Assembly: GCA_035686305.1 (NCBI GenBank)
Contig: DASRZP010000026.1
Location: 1-60,345, forward strand
Direction of reading: 5' to 3'
DNA: 60,345 nucleotides
Source: Thermodesulfovibrionales bacterium
GTDB taxonomy: Bacteria > Nitrospirota > Thermodesulfovibrionia > Thermodesulfovibrionales > UBA9159
Shown here: piece after piece, positions 24,827 to 33,974 of the stretch
How positions within the stretch are numbered: the stretch's first letter is position 1
Layout: every line of letters starts with the position of its first letter
The notes under the pieces: generated by a model
Told to the model about the DNA's origin: nothing
Database searches by the model: none
Seen by the model: only the letters and a program-made list of their open reading frames with translations
Program-made: the position numbers and the translations under genes

Positions 24827-24897
24827 GAAGAGAGAAAAAAGGACATGCCCTAGTCTGCATGATGGACAGCTCATCGCAATGTCAGGGAGGTGTGAAG

Positions 24898-26262
24898 ATG
24901 AAGATACAATCCATGAATCCTTATACCGAAGAGGTGATAAAGGAATTTGAGCCTATGACTGCCGATGAAGTGAACAGGGAGGTCGGCAATTCCCGTCGGG
25001 CCTTTTCAGCATGGAGGGGATCGCCGGTTTCGGAGCGGGCCGCCCTGATCAGGAAGTTGGGAGAACATCTCAGGGCTGAGAAACGCAGGTACGGAGAGAT
25101 CATGACCGGTGAAATGGGCAAGCCCATCAGGGAGTCGGTCTCCGAGATCGAAAAGTGTGGCTGGGTCTGCGACTATTATGCCGAGCACGGGGAAATGTTC
25201 CTCAAACCGGAAGAGATCAGGACTGAGGCAAAAAAGAGCTACGTCCTCTTCCAGCCCCTCGGAATCGTCCTCGCTATCATGCCGTGGAACTTCCCCTTCT
25301 GGCAGGCGTTCAGGTTTGGTATCCCTGCGATAACTGCCGGGAATGTTGTCGTCCTGAAGCACGCCTCGAACGTTCCGCTGTCCGCCCTTGCCATCGAAGA
25401 GGCCTTCAGAAAGACGGGCTTTCCTGAAAACGTCTTCAAGACCTTCCTTATCACTCCCGGAGATGCCCTGAGGCTTATCGAAGACGACAAGGTAGATGCT
25501 GTGTCTCTGACGGGCAGCAATAAGGCAGGCGAGGAAGTCGGGGCTCTTGCGGGCAAGAAGATCAAGAAGCTCGTGCTCGAGCTGGGTGGGTCCGACCCCT
25601 TCATCGTCCTTGACGACGCGGACATCGAAAAGGCAGGCAGGACTGCTGTGAACGCTCGGATGATCAATACCGGTCAGAGTTGCATTGCAGCAAAGCGCTT
25701 TATCGTTATGGAAGCGGTGGCTGCGGAGTTCAGAAAGGTCTTTCTTGGGCGCTTGAAGGAACTGAAGATCGGAAATCCCATGGATGAAGCCACCGACATC
25801 GGTCCCGTTGCCAGGAGGGATATCCTCGATGCCCTTACGGAGCAGCTCCGTGATGCGAAGGCGAAAGGAGCCGAAGTCTTCCAGACTGACCATTCCTTGC
25901 ACAAGGGATTCTTTTTCGGACCCTGTGTTGTTCACCATGCCAAGGAAACGATGAAGGTCCTTACCGAAGAAGTCTTCGGCCCTATAGCCCCGATCATAAC
26001 GGTAAAGGATGAGGACGAGGCTGTCAGGGTCGCGAATGAGACAGCATACGGTCTCGGCGCGGCTGTCTGGAGCCGCGATCTCGAACGGGCTGAACGGCTC
26101 GCGATGAGGATCGAAGCCGGAGTAGTTGTCATCAACGATATGGTGAAATCGGACCCGAGGCTGCCATTCGGAGGGGTAAAGAAGTCGGGAGTCGGCAGAG
26201 AATTGTCCCATTACGGCCTGAAGGAATTTGTAAACATCAAGACCGTCGTGGTCAGGGAGTGA
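24898..26262 (+). CDS. Succinate-semialdehyde dehydrogenase-like aldehyde dehydrogenase
   Basis: A 454-residue NAD(P)-dependent aldehyde dehydrogenase with general base Glu228 in LELGGSDPF and nucleophile Cys262 in GQSCIAAKR. The PLGIVLAIMPWNFPFWQ and LTGSNKAGEEVG motifs are also seen. The short N-terminus and the ending NDMVKSDPRLPFGG match the GabD-like group that includes the cyanobacterial succinic-semialdehyde dehydrogenase. ATG 24898 follows GGAGGT at six bases; the longer frame has no ribosome site. The partner TPP enzyme begins six bases after its stop, so the two are almost certainly one operon. The substrate is inferred from family and context. Confidence 0.88.
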   Translation: MKIQSMNPYTEEVIKEFEPMTADEVNREVGNSRRAFSAWRGSPVSERAALIRKLGEHLRAEKRRYGEIMTGEMGKPIRESVSEIEKCGWVCDYYAEHGEMFLKPEEIRTEAKKSYVLFQPLGIVLAIMPWNFPFWQAFRFGIPAITAGNVVVLKHASNVPLSALAIEEAFRKTGFPENVFKTFLITPGDALRLIEDDKVDAVSLTGSNKAGEEVGALAGKKIKKLVLELGGSDPFIVLDDADIEKAGRTAVNARMINTGQSCIAAKRFIVMEAVAAEFRKVFLGRLKELKIGNPMDEATDIGPVARRDILDALTEQLRDAKAKGAEVFQTDHSLHKGFFFGPCVVHHAKETMKVLTEEVFGPIAPIITVKDEDEAVRVANETAYGLGAAVWSRDLERAERLAMRIEAGVVVINDMVKSDPRLPFGGVKKSGVGRELSHYGLKEFVNIKTVVVRE

Positions 26263-26268
26263 TCACCC

Positions 26269-27900
26269 ATGAAGGCCTCTGATCTCTTTGTGAAACAGCT
26301 TGAAGAGGAAGGCGTTACCCATATCTTCGGCCTCCCGGGGGAGGAGAACCTCGATCTCCTCGAGTCCCTCCGCACATCATCGATCACCCTCATTCTCACC
26401 CGCCATGAGCAGGCTGCAGCCTTCATGGCCGCAACGTACGGCAGATTGACCGGAAGAGCGGGCGTCTGCTTTTCGACGCTCGGACCGGGCGCAACAAACC
26501 TTGTGACGGGCGTTGCCCATGCACAACTCATCGGCGCCCCCCTTGTATCGATCTCCGGCCAGAAGGCGATCAGGGAAAACTGGCAGGCTCGCTTTCAGCT
26601 CATTGATGTGGTAAATCTCATGAGGCCCGTCACGAAGAGCTCGTCCTCGATCCTCGATCCCGACACGATCCCGACGGTCCTGAGAAACGCCTTTAAGCTC
26701 GCGCAGGCAGAAAGGCCCGGAGCGGTGCATGTGGAACTTCCTGAAGATATCGCGGCGAGCACGACCGATGCTCCGATACAGAGAAGGGGGTACGTGCGAA
26801 GGGCCGGTCCGGATGACCGTGCGATCGTGGCTGCTGCCGAACTGATCAACAGGGCGAAGTATCCCCTCATCATTCTCTCTTCCGGGGCAAACAGGAAACT
26901 GATATCGGTCCAGCTCCGGGAGTTTGTGGGGTTGACGGGGATATACGTGGTGCATACCCAGATGGGCAAAGGTGTTCTGAGCGACAGATCTGAGCACAGC
27001 CTCTTTGCAACAGGCATGCACGCTCATGATTACGTCAATTGCGCTATCGACAGGGCAGACCTCATCATGCCCGTAGGGTACAACATCGTCGAATATCCTC
27101 CGTACATATGGAACAAGGATCTCGACAAGAAGATCATCCATATCGACTTCAGTGCAGCAGAGGTCGACAAATACTACAATCCTGACGTAGAAGTGATCGG
27201 AGATGTTTCCTGTTCCCTGAGGAGGCTCGGGGAACGGATAGAGAAGAAGGATGGGGAGATCTTCGGGAAGTTTCGGAGGTTCCTCGATGCGAAACTTTCC
27301 CAGGGCTTCACGAAGGGCTATCCTCTAACTCCCCAGGAGATCGTCTGGCATGTCCGGAACGTATTGTCTGAGGATGATATCCTCACCCTGGATAACGGGA
27401 TATACAAGCTATGGTTTTCACGCCTTTACAAGACCTACAAACCGAATACCTTTCTCCTTGACAATGCCCTGGCGACCATGGGAGCCGGACTGCCAGCAGG
27501 CATAGTTGCCAAGATGCTCTATCCGGACAGAAAGGTGCTGGCAGTCGTGGGAGATGGCGGTTTTATGATGAACTCTCAGGAACTCGAAACCGCCGTACGC
27601 CTTAACATCCCGATTGTTGCCCTGATCGTCAACGATAACGGCTTCGGCTTCATCAAATGGAAGCAGGAGAGGATGGGGTTCCCGAGTTACGGGCTGGACT
27701 ATTCGAATCCCGATTTTGCCCGGTATGCCGAAAGTTATGGTGCGGTGGGAATGAGGGTGAACAAGGGAGACGGTCTCTCCGAGATACTGGAACAGGCCTT
27801 CTCGAGGAAAAGGCCTGTTCTCATTGAATGCCCCATCGATTACTCGGGCAATTACGAGACCTTTTCGAGAGAGCTTGAACATCTGGTCTGCGAGATTTGA
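26269..27900 (+). CDS. TPP-dependent decarboxylase of the acetolactate-synthase family, probable 2-oxoglutarate decarboxylase
   Basis: A 543-residue enzyme with the three-domain acetolactate-synthase fold: an N-terminal PYR domain with activating Glu47 in TRHEQAAAF, a central domain, and a C-terminal TPP domain with GDGG at about 428 and NDNGFG near 455. Automated annotation would call it acetolactate synthase large subunit. However, no regulatory subunit gene is near, and it is paired with a succinate-semialdehyde dehydrogenase-like gene. The start FGLPGEENLDLLESLR also recalls the cyanobacterial enzyme shown to decarboxylate 2-oxoglutarate. The pair would convert 2-oxoglutarate to succinate without succinyl-CoA. 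Acetolactate or another 2-oxoacid remains possible. Confidence 0.8.
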   Translation: MKASDLFVKQLEEEGVTHIFGLPGEENLDLLESLRTSSITLILTRHEQAAAFMAATYGRLTGRAGVCFSTLGPGATNLVTGVAHAQLIGAPLVSISGQKAIRENWQARFQLIDVVNLMRPVTKSSSSILDPDTIPTVLRNAFKLAQAERPGAVHVELPEDIAASTTDAPIQRRGYVRRAGPDDRAIVAAAELINRAKYPLIILSSGANRKLISVQLREFVGLTGIYVVHTQMGKGVLSDRSEHSLFATGMHAHDYVNCAIDRADLIMPVGYNIVEYPPYIWNKDLDKKIIHIDFSAAEVDKYYNPDVEVIGDVSCSLRRLGERIEKKDGEIFGKFRRFLDAKLSQGFTKGYPLTPQEIVWHVRNVLSEDDILTLDNGIYKLWFSRLYKTYKPNTFLLDNALATMGAGLPAGIVAKMLYPDRKVLAVVGDGGFMMNSQELETAVRLNIPIVALIVNDNGFGFIKWKQERMGFPSYGLDYSNPDFARYAESYGAVGMRVNKGDGLSEILEQAFSRKRPVLIECPIDYSGNYETFSRELEHLVCEI

Positions 27901-28014
27901 GTTTTGATTCATATGGCAGTCACTGGAACTAAATGACGAAGGGTAGCCGAACCGAGAGGGTAGACCGTCGGCATGCCTTTCATACAAACAATCAACGTTG
28001 TGAGGAGGTGTACC

Positions 28015-28443
28015 ATGCCGGTACGGAAGGCGGAAGCACAATGGGAGGGAACGTTAAGCGATGGCAGAGGCAAGATGAAATTGGGGAGCGGTTCCTATGA
28101 AGGGGCCTATTCATTTGCATCGCGCTTCGGTGACGGCGCCGGGACAAACCCTGAGGAGCTCATCGGCGCCGCCCATGCAGGCTGTTACTCCATGGCCTTT
28201 TCGATGTTCCTCGAAAATGCGGGATTCACGCCTGACCATATCAGGACAACCGCACGGGTGCACATCGACAAGGTCCCCGACGGTTTTAAGATAACGACGA
28301 TCGAACTCGATACGGAAGCAAAGGTGCGGGGCATAGACGAGAAGAGATTTCTCGAACTGGCAGAAGATACGAAAAAGGGTTGTCCCGTATCCCAGGCCCT
28401 CGCGGGTGTCGAGATCCGGCTGAAGGCCAAGCGAATCTCCTGA
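28015..28443 (+). CDS. osmC: OsmC/Ohr-family peroxiredoxin
   Basis: A 142-residue OsmC-type thiol peroxidase that reduces organic hydroperoxides. The two active cysteines are visible in HAGCYSM and KKGCPVSQAL, with ETN-type loop FGDGAGTNPEELIGAAHAG. The start at 28015 has GGAGG seven bases upstream and is preferred over the in-frame ATG at 27973. It lies 114 bp after the decarboxylase gene and 53 bp before another small gene. A stress-defence role is likely. Confidence 0.92.
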   Translation: MPVRKAEAQWEGTLSDGRGKMKLGSGSYEGAYSFASRFGDGAGTNPEELIGAAHAGCYSMAFSMFLENAGFTPDHIRTTARVHIDKVPDGFKITTIELDTEAKVRGIDEKRFLELAEDTKKGCPVSQALAGVEIRLKAKRIS

Positions 28444-28496
28444 AGTCCTGCTGTTCTCAGCGTGACGGATTATGAGCTAACAAGGGAGGAGGTCAC

Positions 28497-28757
28497 ATGG
28501 GTTACACGAACGTTGCATTAAAGGACAAGATCGTAGAGATGTATCCTGAGATAGAAAAACATGGTATCGCTGTCAGTCTTGACTTCAGCGGAGCAAAGAA
28601 TGCCTTCATCGTAACCTTCAAGAAAGGCAGCCATGAGCTTACTACGCATCTTGAAAAGAAAGACGCCGATGAATGCATGGACGGTATCAAGTGTATTTAT
28701 CTTGGTGTCCAGCTTGGTCAGTTCGTAAAGAATTTCGAGCTCATCGAAAAAGAGTAA
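28497..28757 (+). CDS. Small conserved-looking hypothetical protein
   Basis: An 86-residue acidic protein with a strong GGGAGGAGG ribosome site. The pattern is alpha-beta: a helix around MYPEIEKHGI, strands VSLDFS and AFIVTFKKGSHELTTHL, then DADECMDGIKCIYLGVQLGQFV. Two cysteines (ECMDGIKC) could be a redox or metal pair. No family recognised. It converges on nuoN with a 28-bp gap. Confidence 0.75.
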   Translation: MGYTNVALKDKIVEMYPEIEKHGIAVSLDFSGAKNAFIVTFKKGSHELTTHLEKKDADECMDGIKCIYLGVQLGQFVKNFELIEKE

Positions 28758-28785
28758 GCAGGAAGGAACCCTGCGGCACCATGTG

Positions 28786-30228
28786 TTACATGAGTCCGGT
28801 GACAGTTGCCTGAAGGAGACGCATGAGCGGTGACGGATAGATGCCGAGCCCTATGAGCGCCAGGGTGAGGACCACTAAAACAATCCCTCCCGTTAATGAC
28901 AATCGTCCGGTACGAATCCTCCCGGTCCTCTTCTCCCTTGCCCCTGAGTACATGACAATCATCACCCTGAGATAATAGAAAAGGGCGATGCCGCTGTTGA
29001 TGACGAGGGTTATGACAAGGCCCCAGAGGGCCGCATTGACACCTGCTGTTACGATAAAGAACTTCGCGATGAATCCGGCTGTCAGGGGAATCCCTGCAAG
29101 GGACAGGAGCATTGCCGTAAAGACACCGGCGATCAAGGGATGATCCGAGGCCAGCCCCCGGTAATCGTCGAGGGTGTCGGCGTCTCTCTTTTTTCCCGAG
29201 AGCACCGTGACTACGCCGAAGGCGCCGAGGGTCGTCACAAAATAGGAGACGAGGTAGTAGGCCACAGCCTCTGCTGCAAAGGGTCCTCCTGAAAGAAAGG
29301 CAACGAGCAAATACCCGAGATGGGCTATTGAAGAATAGGCGAGGATCCTCTTCAGATTGTTCTGCTGGAGGGCAAGGAGGTTCCCAACAAACATCGATGA
29401 GGCTGCGATGAGGGCAAAGATAAGGAAGAACGCGCTCGATGCATGAATATGCACGTAACGGGAATAGCGGAGGAGCAGGGCAAAGACGGCGCCTTTGGAG
29501 ATCGTTGCCACAAAGGCAGTGACCGGTGCAGGTGCACCTTCATACACATCGGGTGTCCAGAGATGGAAAGGAACCACAGCCAATTTAAAGCCGATGCCTG
29601 TAAGGACCATTGCCGAGCCTGTCAGAAAAAGCAGATCCTTTGAACCCAAGACCCCTGCCTCCGAGGCGATCCTCCGAAACTCCAGGCTCCCGCACTCAGC
29701 ATAGATGAGGGCCATCCCGAAAAGGAGAAAGGCTGCTGAGACCGAAGCCAGGACCAGGTACTTGACACCCGCCTCCATGCTCCTTTCGTCGTCACGGAGA
29801 TAGGAGAACAGCGAATAGAGGGAGATACTCAATAGCTCGAGTCCCAGGAAGAGCGAAGCGAAATGGCTGCTTGCGACGAGGACCGCAGCGCCAAGCGTTG
29901 CAAGGACGAGGAGGAGATAGAATTCCTCATGATCTCCTTCACGCCTTTCGAGATATCCGAAGGAGAAGAGCGTCACGGCGATACTTGCTGCAATGATGAG
30001 TCCTGTGTAGAAAAGAGCGTAATCGTCAATAATAAGGAGCGGCGTCGCCCTTCGGGGCGATAACGAAGAGACCAGGAAAAGCGATGCGAAAGAGAGTCCA
30101 AGTCCTCCGAGGGTCAGGGCTGCCACGACCCAATGGTTTCTGTGAAGAGCGATGACGAGCATAACCGCGAGGGCCGTCAGGGCCATGGCAGCGAGAGGAG
30201 TCAGGACGAGGAGATCAGGAACGCTCAT
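28786..30228 (-). CDS. nuoN: NADH-quinone oxidoreductase subunit N
   Basis: A 480-residue antiporter-like proton-pumping subunit with about 14 membrane helices. PFHLWTPDVYEGAP marks the conserved helix region, and the helix with ISLYSLFSYL carries the typical acidic neighbourhood. Its ATG overlaps the nuoM stop by four bases. It is the last gene of the 15-gene respiratory operon. Length is normal (E. coli 485). Confidence 0.97.
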   Translation of the reverse strand: MSVPDLLVLTPLAAMALTALAVMLVIALHRNHWVVAALTLGGLGLSFASLFLVSSLSPRRATPLLIIDDYALFYTGLIIAASIAVTLFSFGYLERREGDHEEFYLLLVLATLGAAVLVASSHFASLFLGLELLSISLYSLFSYLRDDERSMEAGVKYLVLASVSAAFLLFGMALIYAECGSLEFRRIASEAGVLGSKDLLFLTGSAMVLTGIGFKLAVVPFHLWTPDVYEGAPAPVTAFVATISKGAVFALLLRYSRYVHIHASSAFFLIFALIAASSMFVGNLLALQQNNLKRILAYSSIAHLGYLLVAFLSGGPFAAEAVAYYLVSYFVTTLGAFGVVTVLSGKKRDADTLDDYRGLASDHPLIAGVFTAMLLSLAGIPLTAGFIAKFFIVTAGVNAALWGLVITLVINSGIALFYYLRVMIVMYSGAREKRTGRIRTGRLSLTGGIVLVVLTLALIGLGIYPSPLMRLLQATVTGLM

Positions 30229-31778
30229 CGTCCATCTCCTCGCCGTTTCTCCTTTTCATGCCCCGAGGGCACTGTCCCCGTGCTCTTGTCCTTAATCTCC
30301 TTTTCCGAAAGGTTCTGCTGAAGGCCTTCGACAACAGGCGCCGCAATGGTAAGGACAGGCCGGGGATAAAGGCCCAGCCACAATATGGCCGCGATCATAA
30401 CTGTCATGACCGACATCTCACGGAGCGAGAGGTCCCTTTGCTTCAATCCTTCCGGTCTCGGGCCGTGAAAGACCTGCTGTATCATCCAGAGCGCATAGAC
30501 TGCGGCAAGAATAAGGCCTGCTGTTGCCAGCACTGTCATCATGATACTCACTCTGTATGAACCGAGGAGCACGAGGAACTCTCCGATGAAGTTGCCCATC
30601 CCGGGGAGACCGAGGGAAGCGAGGCCAAAGACCAGTCCCGCTCCACCCATCCGGGGCATCGTTGACCAGAGTCCGCCCATGAGCCTCATGTCGCGGCTAT
30701 GCATCCGCTCCTGGAGCGCTCCTGCGAGGACAAAGAGCGCACCGGTGCTGATGCCGTGGCAGAGCATCTGCATAACCGCACCCTGAAGGGCGACCTCGTT
30801 CCAGGCAAGGACGCCGAGGAGGACAAAACCCATGTGGCTGATGCTTGTATAGGCCACGAGTCTCTTGAGATCGGTCTGGGCAAAGGCAAGGATGGCACCG
30901 TAGAGGATTCCGACAACGGCAAGGGCCATTCCGACAGGGGCGAAATCGGATACTGCACGGGGGAAAAGCGGTACGAGAAAGCGCAGGAAACCATAGGCGC
31001 CCGTCTTCAACAGGAGGCCTGCCAGGATCACGCTCCCCCCGGTAGGCGCTTCAGTGTGTGCATCGGGAAGCCAACTGTGGAAAGGCACCACCGGCAGCTT
31101 CACGGCAAAGGCAGCAAAAAACCCGAGCATGAGACAGAGAGAGACGAAGGAGTTCATCGGTGTTCCGAGGAGCTCAAAGTAGTCAAAGGTATAAACCCCC
31201 GTCGCGCGGCCGTGAATGATATAAAGTCCGAGGATAGACAGGAGCATGAGCAGTCCGCTGAGCTGAGTGAAGATAAAGAATTTCATGGACGCAGCAGAAC
31301 GGTTTTCATGGCCCCAGAGGGCTATGAGAAAGTACATCGGCACAAGCATCAGTTCCCAAAAGAAATAAAAGAGGAAGAGATCAAGGGCGAGGAAGACACC
31401 GATAATCCCCGAGAGGACCCAAAGGAGGTTTCCGTGAAAAGCGCCTACCTTCTCCTTTATCTCTGTCCAGGAAGAGAGAACGGATATGATGCCGAGGGAA
31501 AGGGTGAGAACAACCATCAGAAAACTCAGACCGTCCAGCCCAAGATGAAGGCCGATCCCGAGTTCGGGGATCCAGGCAATCTTCAGTTCTGCGACCCACG
31601 GCATCTTTCCTACAAAACCATCCCCGTTGCATTCCGGCAGGAGCGTCAACACCAGCCCGAGGTCAAGGACAAGGGCGCCGAGAGAGACCAGACGCGTCAG
31701 GGAAGGATCCCTGCGGCCAAGAAGCCATGCTCCAAAACCACCGGCCAAGGGTATGATAACAAGCCAGCCAAGTATCAT
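30225..31778 (-). CDS. nuoM: NADH-quinone oxidoreductase subunit M
   Basis: A 517-residue antiporter-like subunit with about 14 helices. The motifs FFWELMLVPMYFLI (with the key glutamate) and PFHSWLPDAHTEAP are both present, along with AFAQTDLKRLVAYTS. The ATG at 31778 overlaps the nuoL stop; an upstream in-frame start would extend 39 residues into nuoL and is rejected. It pumps protons in the membrane arm between NuoL and NuoN. Confidence 0.97.
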   Translation of the reverse strand: MILGWLVIIPLAGGFGAWLLGRRDPSLTRLVSLGALVLDLGLVLTLLPECNGDGFVGKMPWVAELKIAWIPELGIGLHLGLDGLSFLMVVLTLSLGIISVLSSWTEIKEKVGAFHGNLLWVLSGIIGVFLALDLFLFYFFWELMLVPMYFLIALWGHENRSAASMKFFIFTQLSGLLMLLSILGLYIIHGRATGVYTFDYFELLGTPMNSFVSLCLMLGFFAAFAVKLPVVPFHSWLPDAHTEAPTGGSVILAGLLLKTGAYGFLRFLVPLFPRAVSDFAPVGMALAVVGILYGAILAFAQTDLKRLVAYTSISHMGFVLLGVLAWNEVALQGAVMQMLCHGISTGALFVLAGALQERMHSRDMRLMGGLWSTMPRMGGAGLVFGLASLGLPGMGNFIGEFLVLLGSYRVSIMMTVLATAGLILAAVYALWMIQQVFHGPRPEGLKQRDLSLREMSVMTVMIAAILWLGLYPRPVLTIAAPVVEGLQQNLSEKEIKDKSTGTVPSGHEKEKRRGDGR

Positions 31779-33664
31779 AGGATGACCGCCATGCCGATAA
31801 CGACGATGGCGCCGAGGGTTATGCCCATCGCATACCACCTCACCTTCCCTGTCTGGGAACGGCTCAGCATTTTGTGAAAGAATACACTGTACCATGCAGC
31901 GCCTTCATAGAGGAGATCGATGCCATCATCTTTGTTGATGCGGGATATCCATAGAAAGGGCCTGACAAATATCCTCTCGTAGAGCCAGTCGAAACCCCAC
32001 CCTGAATACCAAAGACGATGGACCATCTGAAAGATTGGTCTGCTCATGAGCCTCTCAGCATCGTGCGGCCGACTGAAGAAAAAGAGATAGGCCAGGAAGA
32101 TACCACAGAGAGAAAAGACAGAAGCGATGATCTCAAAGAGAACCTCAGTCTTGAAATCATGGGAATAGGCTGTCGCAGGCAATGTGGTCTCCATGAAATC
32201 GGAAAAGAGCGGGAGACCTCCAAGCGCAGGAGGCAATTCAACGAGGCCTCCAGCCAAAGAGAGAAAAGCCAAGACGACTAATGAGATCTTCATGCGGGGT
32301 CCGGCAGCATCAATTGCCGGGGATTTAGCCTCGCCGAAGAAGATGAGGAAGACCATGCGGAATGTATAGAGGGAAGTGAGAAGGGCCCCCCCCACACCTG
32401 CAAGCCAGAGCAGAGGGGTGCCCTTTTCCGACGACCATGCAAGCCACAGGATCAGGTCCTTACTGTAAAAGCCGGCTGTCACAAGGGGCAGTGCCGAGAG
32501 GGAGGCAGCGCCGATGAGGAAGGTCTGGAAGGTCACAGGCAGCCTTGTTCGCAGTCCTCCCATCCTGAACATATCATGCTCCCGGCCGAGACTCAGAATG
32601 ACCACTCCGGCGCCGAGGAACAGGAGGGCCTTGAAAAAGGCGTGAGTCATAAAGTGGAAGATTGCGGCTGACCATGCCCCTACTCCCAGGGCCAGAAACA
32701 TATACCCGATCTGGCTTATGGTGGAATAGGCAAGGGCACGCTTGATATCATGCTGCGTAAGGGCGCTGAAACCGGCGAGAAGGAGGGTCAACGCCCCTAT
32801 GACAGCCACTGCCGACTGTACGGCAGGCGCAAGGACAAAGAGCGCGTTCGTCCTGGCGATGAGATAGACACCGGCAGTGACCATGGTCGCAGCATGGATG
32901 AGTGCACTGACAGGCGTCGGTCCTGCCATGGCGTCAGGTAGCCACGTCTGGAACGGCAGCTGGGCAGATTTCCCCAGGGCCCCTGCCAGGAGGAGAGCCG
33001 CAACAGTCGCAGCGATCATCGATCCCTCAGGCCATTGCTGGGAGGAGCGCGCCATCAGCTCCTGTATCTGGAGCGTCCCGAGATTCGTAAACAGCATGAA
33101 GAGACCGACCGCCATTGCCGCATCACCGACACGGGTCACGAGAAAGGCCTTCCGTGCAGCGTATCCGTTGGCAGGATCACGGTACCAGAAGCCGATGAGG
33201 AGGTAACTGCAGAGGCCGACCCCTTCCCATCCGAGATAGAGGAGCAGGAGATTGTCGGCAAGGACGAGGATCAGCATTGAGCCGACGAAGAGATTCATGT
33301 ACGCGAAAAAACGACTGTAGCCCTCTTCATCCCTCATGAACTCTGCGGAGTAGAGGTGGATGAGAAAACCTACGCCGGTAACGACGAGCATCATCACGAG
33401 GGCAAGGGCATCGAGATAGAGCGAAATCGACGCGCGAAAACCTGCAACGTCGATCCATGTCCAGAGGTTCTGAGAGAAGGCATGTCCCTTCGACGGGAGA
33501 GAGATGAAGCTGAACGCGACGAGCACTGCAGTCACGGCTGCAGTCCCTATCGAACCTGTCCCGATAAGCGTGACAACTTTTCGGGAAAGCCTGGAGCCTG
33601 AAGTCGCGAGGGCAAGGGCCCCTGCCAAGGGGAGTGCGGGAACTATCCAGAGGAGACCGAGCAT
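31775..33664 (-). CDS. nuoL: NADH-quinone oxidoreductase subunit L
   Basis: A 629-residue distal antiporter-like subunit with the GWEGVGLCSYLLIG and FQTWLPDAMAGPTPVSALIH motifs and a long C-terminal tail containing the lateral helix region. Length is close to E. coli NuoL (613). It starts one base after the nuoK stop and overlaps nuoM. Confidence 0.97.
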   Translation of the reverse strand: MLGLLWIVPALPLAGALALATSGSRLSRKVVTLIGTGSIGTAAVTAVLVAFSFISLPSKGHAFSQNLWTWIDVAGFRASISLYLDALALVMMLVVTGVGFLIHLYSAEFMRDEEGYSRFFAYMNLFVGSMLILVLADNLLLLYLGWEGVGLCSYLLIGFWYRDPANGYAARKAFLVTRVGDAAMAVGLFMLFTNLGTLQIQELMARSSQQWPEGSMIAATVAALLLAGALGKSAQLPFQTWLPDAMAGPTPVSALIHAATMVTAGVYLIARTNALFVLAPAVQSAVAVIGALTLLLAGFSALTQHDIKRALAYSTISQIGYMFLALGVGAWSAAIFHFMTHAFFKALLFLGAGVVILSLGREHDMFRMGGLRTRLPVTFQTFLIGAASLSALPLVTAGFYSKDLILWLAWSSEKGTPLLWLAGVGGALLTSLYTFRMVFLIFFGEAKSPAIDAAGPRMKISLVVLAFLSLAGGLVELPPALGGLPLFSDFMETTLPATAYSHDFKTEVLFEIIASVFSLCGIFLAYLFFFSRPHDAERLMSRPIFQMVHRLWYSGWGFDWLYERIFVRPFLWISRINKDDGIDLLYEGAAWYSVFFHKMLSRSQTGKVRWYAMGITLGAIVVIGMAVIL

Positions 33665-33665
33665 T

Positions 33666-33974
33666 TCACCCCCTCATTTTACTTGCAGCATCGGCATCTA
33701 AGGTTCCGAGGCTGTGATAGAACCTGAGCAGAAGGGCGAGGCCCACCGAAACCTCGGCAGCAGCCACGGCGAGGATGAAGATAAACATCACCTGACCGTC
33801 AGGCTGTCCCCACCGCGAACCCGCAACGACAAAGGCCAATCCGGCGGCGTTGAGCATGACCTCAACAGACATAAGGATAAAGAGGATGTTGCGCCTGATG
33901 ATCAGACCTCCGAGTCCGATGACGAAGAGAAGACCGGCAAGGATGAGTCCGTGTTCCATCGGCACCGAAACCAT
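33666..33974 (-). CDS. nuoK: NADH-quinone oxidoreductase subunit K
   Basis: A 102-residue three-helix subunit (MrpC-like) with [20 protein letters not shown] and [18 protein letters not shown], which hold the two membrane glutamates needed for proton transfer. It directly abuts the nuoJ stop. ATG 33974 or the internal ATG at residue 6 may be used. Confidence 0.96.
   Translation of the reverse strand: MVSVPMEHGLILAGLLFVIGLGGLIIRRNILFILMSVEVMLNAAGLAFVVAGSRWGQPDGQVMFIFILAVAAAEVSVGLALLLRFYHSLGTLDADAASKMRG

Larger units (their letters stand above)
24583..24897. other. Intergenic region upstream of the dehydrogenase/decarboxylase pair
   Basis: These 315 bp hold a strong sigma-70 promoter and a weaker sigma-54-like site. 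The motif CCCCAGAAGTTTGGACAG near 24764-24781 resembles the ends of some IS3-type elements. The minus-strand stretch 24663-24750 reads as a 28-codon coding-like tail (MLQTVGQAWIEAL...). Together these could be a relic of an inserted element, but no transposase or second end is visible. Confidence 0.3.

Noticed and set aside
25006-26211. A 401-codon minus-strand ORF opposite the aldehyde dehydrogenase
   Set aside because: Shadow of a strongly conserved coding frame; no ribosome site or family match.
26269-27900. Calling the TPP enzyme simply acetolactate synthase (IlvB)
   Set aside because: No ilvN-type regulatory gene or other branched-chain genes are adjacent, and the paired dehydrogenase points to a decarboxylase. 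Kept only as an alternative.
30699-31877. A 392-codon plus-strand ORF opposite nuoM
   Set aside because: It is antisense to a clear complex I gene. Its charged, low-complexity sequence is what the reverse of a membrane protein gene gives.
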